DNA of 64,000 nucleotides from Xylogone sp. PMI_703 (Eukaryota > Ascomycota > Leotiomycetes). How positions within the stretch are numbered: the stretch's first letter is position 1; each line of letters starts with the position of its first letter. Both the position numbers and the translations under genes were made by a program. Of this stretch, positions 55,735 to 64,000 are shown in pieces. The notes below the pieces were generated by a model, which did no database searches, was not told the origin of the DNA, and worked only from the letters and a program-made list of their open reading frames with translations. The stretch spans positions 4,712,001 through 4,776,000 of the forward strand of contig JAJTUQ010000004.1 of assembly GCA_021399445.1 (NCBI GenBank), given 5' to 3'.

Positions 55735-58254
55735 AGGGGTGTCGAAAGGCTCTCTCAGATGTCCCTTGCAGCCTTGTCAAGAAGTGGTTCGACGTGTACG
55801 CAGAGCTCACCGCATGGCATATTGCTCCCGGAGCAACATCGACACCATGATCGCGAGGCAGCAGTAGCAGTAACAGTAGCGGGTGGAGGCACAGGTTGAG
55901 AGATTCAAGAGCAGACACGCGGCAGGTAACGACGAGGAGCGTTATTGCAAAGCAGGAGAGGTATCGACGGCGAGACGTAAATCGTGACTGATTATGTGCA
56001 ATATGGGAGAATATGATATATAAGGAGAGTAGTTTCGTAGTCTATTACTTGGTGATGGCCTAGTCGCGGGAGAGTGACGCAAGGCGTTGAATGAGAACCG
56101 GTCGTTCGAGAAAGCTGCCAAAACGAGCTCCAGCTCAGTATATCTATCTAATCGACGGGTGAGTGACGCTGATCCAGATTCGAAGACGACGACGAGCCCA
56201 GTGTTTCTCTACCAGGCCAGCACAGCGTTGTCCCCAAGCTTTGCCCTGGTGCCAGAGCCCCGCGGTGCCAAACAACGTCAGAAGCAGGCTGGGAAGAGTT
56301 GAAGCCAGGACGTTTGAACGAGGCAAGAGAAGCAGTCTGGCGGGCGGTCTCGACTTTTTGGGTCCCTGGTGCGGATTGCTACCACAAGTCCAGTACCGTA
56401 GCACTGTGGTTGAGCAGCCAGCGAGGGTTTGGGTCGATGGTAGTGGTGGAGGGAAGCGCGCGATCGCCGCAGCGCACAAGTAGCGGGACTGGGCGCACAG
56501 AGCAGCAGGGCGGACGCAGTGCGATAAGTTCGCGGCCGACCGGGGTGCTGCAAGCTGGGCGGGTTGGGTTTAGGGCGAAGAAGCGGTGAGGTTCCACCAC
56601 CGGCCAGGGTGCTGCAGGCCCCAACCGCAGGCATGAACATGCTCCCAGCGACCCTCGCACGCCTCGTTTCTCTCCCTGTCTCCCCCTTCTCCCTCGACTT
56701 ATTCCTCTTCCAGACATCTCTCTGCTCTCTGCTCGCACTCACGGACGCCGTCTCCACCGCACTTACTCCGTCCCATGCTGCTCTTTGAGAGCAAGGTAGC
56801 ATTCATGGCCACTGATTAGCAACGCATTTTGCGCTTCTTCTCACTCGCAGACGCGCCATCATCGAGGCAGACCAGAGCCACTGCCCAGGCCTCGAGCAGC
56901 CGAATCGCGACACGGCGAACAGGGCTGAGACGATCCCAGAAAGGGCCCCGAAATAATGTATTTGCCTTCGTACTTGCGTACCGGTACCAGTGCTGGACAC
57001 ACAAACATCACAGACAGGATGCACAAGCACGAGCACCAGCAGAAAGCAAGAAGCAGGCCAAACACGAGCCAGTCACTGCCTACCGTATTCCTGCAGCAAA
57101 GCACAAGCACAGCACAGGACCATGTATGACGCCGCCTCCAGAAAAGCTGCCCAGCACCAGCCAGTAAGAGCAATTGCTTCCTGTTCATCCCCTCGAAACC
57201 CTCGAAGTCCTCCAGACTCTCTGCATTCCTGACGCCTCCATCGACGCTGCCCAAGCCGCAACATCCCGAGCCTCAGTCCCGAGCACACGGCACACGAGAT
57301 TGACAGCCGGCGTGGCCGCAAATCAGCTCCACATCCGTTCTTTCAACCTAGCCTTGCACATCTCGAGAGGGACGGATAACTCAAAGATGAGCGCGAGAGG
57401 CGATCGAAGAAAGAACTGGGGCTCCGGGTGGAGCAGGCACGCGGCCAACAGGAGCCGCGCGAATACCAATTAGTCAAGTAGTCAAGTGCTTGAAAGATCT
57501 ACTGGCATAGCACTGGACGAACTTAACGCTGTGAAAAACGATCCTCGATCCAAATGTGCGATCTCTTGCCAGGAAGGTTTTAGAGTTGAGCAGAACCAAA
57601 TCGGCCCCATGTACTTCAAATACATCATCGGCCGTCTAAAAAAAGAAAGGAGCCGCAGATATACACATGCTAAAGTACCAACCCCTACTACTTCCAACTG
57701 TACATGGGACATGATCGGATAGCAAGCAGGCAAGCTCACATCACCACACACCACACCATCCCGATTTCAATCTCCCCGGCGGAGAGATAGATTATTTTAC
57801 CGTGCGCGTAACAGGAGAGCCCGTCGTCATCGTATTTCCACCAACTTCTATCTGCCATTTGCTCCAACTTCGTCCAATTGCATGTGCTTCACCTGTCGAG
57901 GAGCGCGATTGTTCTGCTTGAGTACCAGTACCTTCCGTACACCGAAAGGACGCACAAGAGATGCACGGTCATACCCGCACCTATAATAATCAGCATTATA
58001 CATCGCACCACGCGCAAAAAGAGGTTGGTTTTTTGCTTTCCCGGTCCCGGTCCAAGACACAGCAAGAAGAGGGAAGTAGGGAGAGGGTTGGAATCGGCAC
58101 GCAAACCGTCCCTTCTCTACGGAATACGATGCCAATTCACGGGCCGAGAGGAGAGTATCAAAACTGGAGATGCTTGGCTATGGCCCTCCATCCCGCTGCC
58201 GACTGGAGCAAGGCATGAAATCCTTGTATTTCGAAGGTCAAATTCTGAGAACGG

Positions 58255-58282
58255 CAATAATAATAAGAATAATAAGAATAAT
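58255..58282 (+). repeat. AAT/AAG trinucleotide microsatellite
   Basis: Imperfect run of AAT and AAG triplets in gene-free DNA. Confidence 0.85.
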
Positions 58283-60788
58283 GTTTGTGCGTGAAGAGCA
58301 TGCAAGTGACAAACCTACATGCCACCGTACATGAAAATTCTACCCCTCCAGAGGGAAGAGCCGGGGCAGAGGCGTACGGAGGGACGCGTCTGGAGGGGAA
58401 GAGGGCTTGAGGTCTGGAGCGACCCGAAGGAAGGCGGGGCAATCACAGCACAGCAACACTCTTTCGCCCTGGGTGCGATGCAACGCGGTCCGGCAGCAAG
58501 CAAGCAACAGCGGATGCGGGAAATCTCCACGATCCGAAAAAAGCACACGACACGCAAAGGACGAGTCAACTGTATCAGGCGGGTCGTGTGCTTTGAATTT
58601 GAGCAATAATGGATCACCAGAAACGCTGAGAAAAGCTCGGGAGTACAGCTACAATTGCCTCGCCTTCGATGAGGGGTCAACAGCATGGATTGGCAGCACA
58701 GCACTATGAAAACGGCTCTTCTCCCTTTTTACCTGCATTCTGCGCTCCACTGCGCTGCATCGTGCATCGCATAGAGCACCCAGCGAGCACCAGTACTTGA
58801 GAGATGTACATGTACAAGTACAAAAGCGTGAGACCCCTCGATCTCCACATACGTAACGCACGCAGCTTAAGCCCTCTTGGCTTTTGCTGCCGTTTCGCGG
58901 AGAGCAGGAACTGTCTGATCAAGTACGGTAACCAGCCAGGACATCGAGCCAGAGCAGAAGCAAAAGAAAAAATAAAAAATAAATATGTAACTCAAAAATT
59001 TTTTAGGTTCTATCTCATGTTTCACTACTACTGCCGTGTTAAAGATGGCTGGAGGAACCAGAAACTAAGAAGAGCCGGCATGGAGCACTGCAGCCTCTCT
59101 GAGCCGTACTCCGTAGCCTCTGGCCTCAATATCGATGAGTGGGCTGAATTCCAGATGCGTGGACTCCACATCGTCAAGTTCTAAGTAATCCAATTGCTTC
59201 TTCCAGCCCTTACTGTTCTACTACTGTACTACTTAGCCGCCGGCCCTGGACTCCACCATTGATCACAGCCACCAGAAAAACTTAGTCATGGAGATTTCTG
59301 GACCATATCCACAAGAGGCACAAAGACTGGAGTCACGTCCAGATCCTACGGTAGTCCGAGATCCAGCTCGCTTCAGGCTAGTTTGCCGAATTCTTGGTAC
59401 GTAAACACCGCGCAAACGGAGTACCATGAGCGAGCAAGCACGAGAGCCATACAAAGCTCCTCAAACCTTTCGAAGATGTGAACTCGATTGAACAGGACAA
59501 AGAAGGCTGGTTTGTCACTGTTTCAGTAGGATCATATAGCACAATACCACACAGGAGGCATTTCTGGTCTGTGATGCTGCCTCCAGCCGGTCCTAAGGTT
59601 AACTCCGCAACGCCATCTCTTGACGGAGGATATTAACACGCAACGAGGCTTTGTACCGAATGCTACAGTGCGAGGGTAGGTACAAAGTACCTGCAATTTT
59701 CCCTATGCAGTCATTCGGAGATTCGCTATTCGTCGGCGCCTCTTAATTACCGCGTGTCTTTCTTTATTCTCATAGGCTGCAGCACTGGTCTATTTCTGTG
59801 CGGAAGAGTTCAGACGAGAATGCCGTTTTGCCTTGCCATTCATAGAAGGATTAATCGGATCCATGTGCTTAATTGCAGTCAGGTTCGTCACCATGTGAGC
59901 ATCGTACAACACGGTGATTCGAAGCTTTCTGGCCAACCATTTTACAAGCATCATCTGTGAGATGAACGTGGAGCCTGTCGTGTACCACAATAAGCTTTTC
60001 GCTATTTTTATCCAATGAATTCACCAAAGGGATCACAAATCATCGGTGTTAAACAATTGGACATGCTTTTTCTTTGCTCATGTCGTACAGATCATACGGA
60101 CAGGAGCATACGAAGTGTTGTATTTCCTAGGATCTGGGTATTAAGCTGATGGTAAGCTATGAGATGTGTTGTCAAAGATGAAGTCAGCACCAGCATCAAA
60201 TCCGAGGACGCTTCCTGTTACGCGTACACTATTCGTCACGACGCCTCACTCTCTTTTCTTCAATCCTCGTATCATATTCCCACAACAGGTCTAGCAGGAA
60301 GGCATATAAAAACAAAATAAGCCCTTAAAACATATATTTAAATAAGGAAGCTATCATGCCGGCACGTGGGCTTCCCCAAGGGTCCAATGCATCGTCCAAG
60401 TCGTGCCCCCAGCGGCGCACGTGCTGGAAGATCCAACGGCCGAAGCTTTCAGTTGTTCTTCACTACTGTCCGGAGTATCCAATCCCCAACATACGGTAAT
60501 CCAAACCCCTGGAACACACAATCCACACAATCCCCACATACACCGACCTGGAAACTTCGGACGAGGAGTGCCTTATTATGATATGTAGAAAAAGAAGTGA
60601 GATCTTAGTATCTTACTGTGCTGTGCTGCGGTGCCACCGCACGGGTGGCATCAGGGGGCTTTATGTTCGCGCATGGGATGAGAGATTCTGTATTGTATGG
60701 TATTGTATGTGGTACCGGCGCTGGATTTTACTATGCTTGAGGGTGCTAGGTATTGCAAATAGGATAAACAAGTGGTGGATGATAATGT

Positions 60789-60831
60789 CGTACATATGTA
60801 TGTACGTATGCATATACGTATACATGTATTC
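60789..60831. repeat. Alternating purine-pyrimidine tract
   Basis: About 40 bp of almost strictly alternating purine and pyrimidine bases built from GTAC, CATATG, GTATGC and TATACGTATAC words. Such DNA can extrude cruciforms or adopt left-handed forms. Confidence 0.7.
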
Positions 60832-61351
60832 GTAAAGCTTAATTGGATTGTACCGTACAAATCTATACATCTATATCCATATCTATAGCATAGCTACGGC
60901 TTCAAAGTCTCTTGAATTGGGAAGACTTCTTTTTTTCCCCATCGGGATTCAGAGTATTGCATATCTAGTTACATACAAGCATGGATTCCATGGATTCCAT
61001 GGAATAAACTGGTTCTTTTCTTTATCAGAGGCTGACTTGAAACGTTCACGTCAGAGTGGAGGCCGGGGGCCGAGGGAAAGTGAGGCTTTGGTATCTGACT
61101 TGCTCTGCTCTGATACTGATGAGATGAGATGTGGTGCGCCGGCAGTAGATGAGATTGATGGTGGTGTACTGTGGATGAGTAAGGACTGTTGGAATGTACA
61201 CGTGTAGGGGCGTATTTGTGTGGATGGTTGGATAGATGCTTCAGAAGGTGAGAGTTGTCAGATTGGGGTAGCTCGGGTCATCATTTGTTCCATATGGGAG
61301 TTGTACTGTTTTTGCGAGTAACTACCGTATCGTACCTTGTCTCAATTATCC

Positions 61352-61372
61352 TTTTTTTTTTTAAAAAAAAAA
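61352..61372. repeat. T11-A10 palindrome
   Basis: Eleven T followed directly by ten A. This is a self-complementary, very flexible tract. Confidence 0.85.
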
Positions 61373-63175
61373 TGCTTCTCTCTGTGCTAGTTCTTGTTCT
61401 TCTTTCTGGTCCTGATTCGTCCATTAAAGAAAGACATGCGTAGTTTATTGCCTTAACAGATCGTGGAGACGAGTCCTGTACCCCTCACTCAAACCCGCAG
61501 CAAAAACTGTACATAATACTGTATACAATCCCAAACATCACCAATACACAGCTCACGCAGGCATCAAATGCGCAATCGCACGACACGCGTGATGATGCTA
61601 TGGCTTCGCTCTATTTCTACCTTGCAGCCTGCAACTGGCCCTGCACTGCACTGCAACGAAGCCTGCCAAATGTAAGAAATACTACAGTACGGTACAGCAC
61701 GCGGTACAGTACAGTTACGAGCAGTTGCCCAGTAGAGTAGTCGCCGCAGGTAAACAATGGCGGAGGTAGCAGTAGCAGAAAGAAGCAAGCAAGTAGCCAA
61801 TGCACGCTGTGTAAATCCAGTACCGTCTCAATGCATAGCACAGTAAGAAAAGAAAAAAGAAAGAAAAGAAACGTACCGATACCGAGTTGTACGTGCAAAG
61901 CTACCCAGAACGACCACTGTTCATCTCAGCCCCCGTCTGAGGGTTCTGCAGCGGCACGGCCCTCCCTTCCTTCCTCCCTTCCTCCCTAATCATCCCCACG
62001 TACTTTCCGTCCAGTATTACAGTAACAGTACAGTCATCCCCCAATTTGCTCACTCATCAGATTTCGCCACAATGCCACTTAACTGAGCTAGAATCCACCA
62101 GCGCAACAAAAAAGATATAGCATGATTGCAGTGCAGCAAGAAGCTCCAGCGATCAGCAGCAGTAGTAGCAGGCAAAAATGGACCAGTCCAGCTGAGCTGG
62201 CCTGCAATTTTACCCCTCCTACCACTTCCATCGTAGCGCGGCAAAGCTCACAGTAGCTCCCTGGGTTTCTGGCCCACGCGCTTCTTCGTCTTCTTCTTGG
62301 CTGACAATCAGATTGATTGCGACAGGGAAGGTTATTGTGCTGTTAGTCAAGACAGTGCCACTGTAGGATCTCCGGGGCGCCTTTACGACATGTCATATTT
62401 TGTTCGCTACGCTGGGGATCGTGAGGCGAGGGCGTTGGATGGAGATTCGCTGATGCAGGTGTGCACGTGTACAGACTATTTCATGTTGTTTGAGGTTGGA
62501 TGTGGAAGGAGATTGAGGAGAGGAGAGAGAGGAGAAGAGAGGATTCTTCGCCCCTTACGTACGAGATGGATACGGCTTGTCTGAGATGAGGTTGAGTTGT
62601 GAGTGTACGGTACCTTTCGTACTCGCTGACTGGGTGTAGATGTGGAAGGTCGAGAGATTTGATCCTGTTCCAGATTTATTACCCCCCCGGAGCATCTGCT
62701 CAGGTCGATCTGCCTTCCCCATGCTTCTTCGATCTCGGGGTTCGGTTTCTCGGTGTTGTTCCAGATTGTATCTCATTCGACTTCATCTCGTTTCTTCATC
62801 CAGAGCAGAACCGTACTGTGGTAGAATACGCAGTCTGCTCACGAGATCATGTCTAATAATACCACGGTACAACCGCTTTTCGCCGCACCCGATATTGCAC
62901 ACTGCTTACTGCCACCCTACCTCCAGCACATCATCATTAACCAACAACTAGTACCGTGCTGTGCTGCCATAGATTGTTGGCGTATGGCAGTACCGGCACT
63001 GTAGCTAAGACGGGCGCTGTTCCCGTGCCGTACTCAGCTACTGCACGCAGCGTTGCAGCGCTTCCAGCCAAATGCTACGGTAATTATTTCTTGGAAGTGG
63101 ACGACTAGAAGCTACAGAGTTTCTATTCTGCCTAACTTTCGACAGACTGCCCGTATTGCCGCGCATCTCTGAAGC

Positions 63176-63194
63176 TGGAGTTGGAGTTGGAGTT
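63176..63194 (+). repeat. GGAGTT tandem repeat
   Basis: Three copies of GGAGTT in a row. Minor simple repeat. Confidence 0.8.
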
Positions 63195-64000
63195 CGCGGC
63201 TCTGGTTCAGCCAGTTCTTTGGTATGTTGAGATATCCATCATACTGTATTGTAATTCCTTTTCATCTTGTTGCTATGCCGTCGTGCCAAGCAAGCTGCCA
63301 GAGCACCAGTCCTTTATCGCATTATTGCAGCAGAGACAGAATCCGAACTAGAACATTGGACCAAGACCGAGTAAGAGCTTAGCTTGTTGTAATTGCGAAT
63401 AATTTGCGTTGAAAACTGTACTTACTAGACTGTAATGTACGGACTCCGAAATGCTGATTGCCCCCGTTAATACGCCTCGCTGGATGACCGACAGCCTGAT
63501 TGATTACCTGACTTGGCTTCTAAGTTCTCCCAGCCAACACGTGCTGGGCTTGATAGGGCGATTGATGCGCCAGCAAAACAAACCACCAGAGCGATCTCGT
63601 GAGTATCTTGTTGTCTTGTGGTGCCTTCGGGGCTTGGTGGTCTCGTGGTCTCGTGGATTGTTTGAGGCTTGATTTTTTATTCTTTTCGTTTTTATTAGTT
63701 TCAGGTTTGGGTTTTCCAAGGATGCTGAGATGTGTGGCTGGGGGAGGTGTCTTTGTGTCGTTTGTGGGGGAAGATTATTGAGATTGTGGTCGTGGATACG
63801 AGTGAGCGATTTTTGAAATTTTGGGAAGTTGGGATGAACCTAGGAATTTTTACGAATTTTTAGTTATTTGAATATGTTGTCCAAAGTAATGAAGAGTGCA
63901 GTAAAAATTAGTAAAATAATAACTACTAGTTTTACCATATTCATTTTGACGCGTAAGTATTTTTATATACAAGTAATTTTCGGCTTTAAAATTGGAAAAT

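Larger units (their letters stand above)
55735..64000. other. 8.3-kb gene-poor right flank
   Basis: No open frame here has protein-like content; all are short and overlap on both strands. The left 1.5 kb is GC-rich and will include the FNIP/LST4 5' UTR and promoter. The rest is unusually rich in short GTAC-containing words (for example 61680-61725 and 62940-63070) and in simple repeats. The last about 200 bp turn AT-rich. A long regulatory region or non-coding transcript is possible; nothing in the sequence proves it. Confidence 0.45.

Noticed and set aside
55637..55918. 93-codon minus-strand frame over the FNIP/LST4 start
   Set aside because: It overlaps the real gene in another frame and has a Leu-run from a CAG-type repeat; at most an upstream ORF.
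56278..57321. Several 90-170 codon frames on both strands in GC-rich DNA
   Set aside because: High GC lowers stop frequency; frames overlap one another, lack domains and lack consistent splice signals.
58804..59184. 126-codon plus-strand frame ending in an amphipathic stretch
   Set aside because: No recognisable family, low-complexity middle, no supporting neighbouring exons.

Overview
The window is nuclear DNA from a filamentous ascomycete (Pezizomycotina). Genes carry short spliceosomal introns with GT-AG ends and CTAAC/CTGAC-type branch sites. Most introns are 50-110 nt; the longest called is 261 nt. The gene families (HET, NACHT-ankyrin, SUR7, fungal rhodopsin-like, Zn2Cys6, DUF3425 bZIP) are typical of that group. 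A leotiomycete is plausible, but this is inference. No bacterial-style operons, tRNAs, rRNAs or CRISPR arrays were seen.

Left part (1-20 kb) is accessory in character. After the 3' end of a His-rich LEA-like stress protein and a SUR7-type membrane protein comes an AT-rich stretch (about 3.3-15 kb) that mixes intact genes with decayed ones. Intact: a small unknown three-exon gene, a bZIP-DUF3425 regulator, a short-chain dehydrogenase and a HET-domain protein. Decayed: a possible terpene-synthase-like gene, a BTB-type gene split by a 194-bp solo LTR with a perfect 5-bp target duplication, an ML-domain lipid-binding gene, and a large NACHT-ankyrin (fungal NLR) gene whose only clear lesion is one TGG-to-TAG change of the kind RIP produces. 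The HET and NACHT genes are divergent neighbours, which suggests a self/non-self recognition locus that has been partly inactivated.

Middle part (20-36.5 kb) holds a fungal rhodopsin-like seven-TM protein, a 4.8-kb gene-free stretch, a secreted tyrosinase, an uncharacterised 601-aa membrane protein, a nine-exon ureohydrolase (agmatinase type) and a Zn2Cys6 regulator.

Right part (36.9-55.7 kb) is a conserved housekeeping block: splicing helicase Prp22, complex I subunit NDUFS4 and ATP synthase subunit f (ATP17), which share a 284-bp divergent promoter, then a 1280-aa disordered RG-rich protein, a class I/II aminotransferase and the folliculin-interacting protein (LST4/FNIP). Inside it lies a decayed HNH-type gene with a partial tandem duplicate. 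The last 8.3 kb (55.7-64 kb) has no convincing gene and is rich in GTAC-containing short motifs and simple repeats.

Exon boundaries below come from splice-site reading plus frame continuity. Every multi-exon model marked as CDS closes to a whole number of codons.
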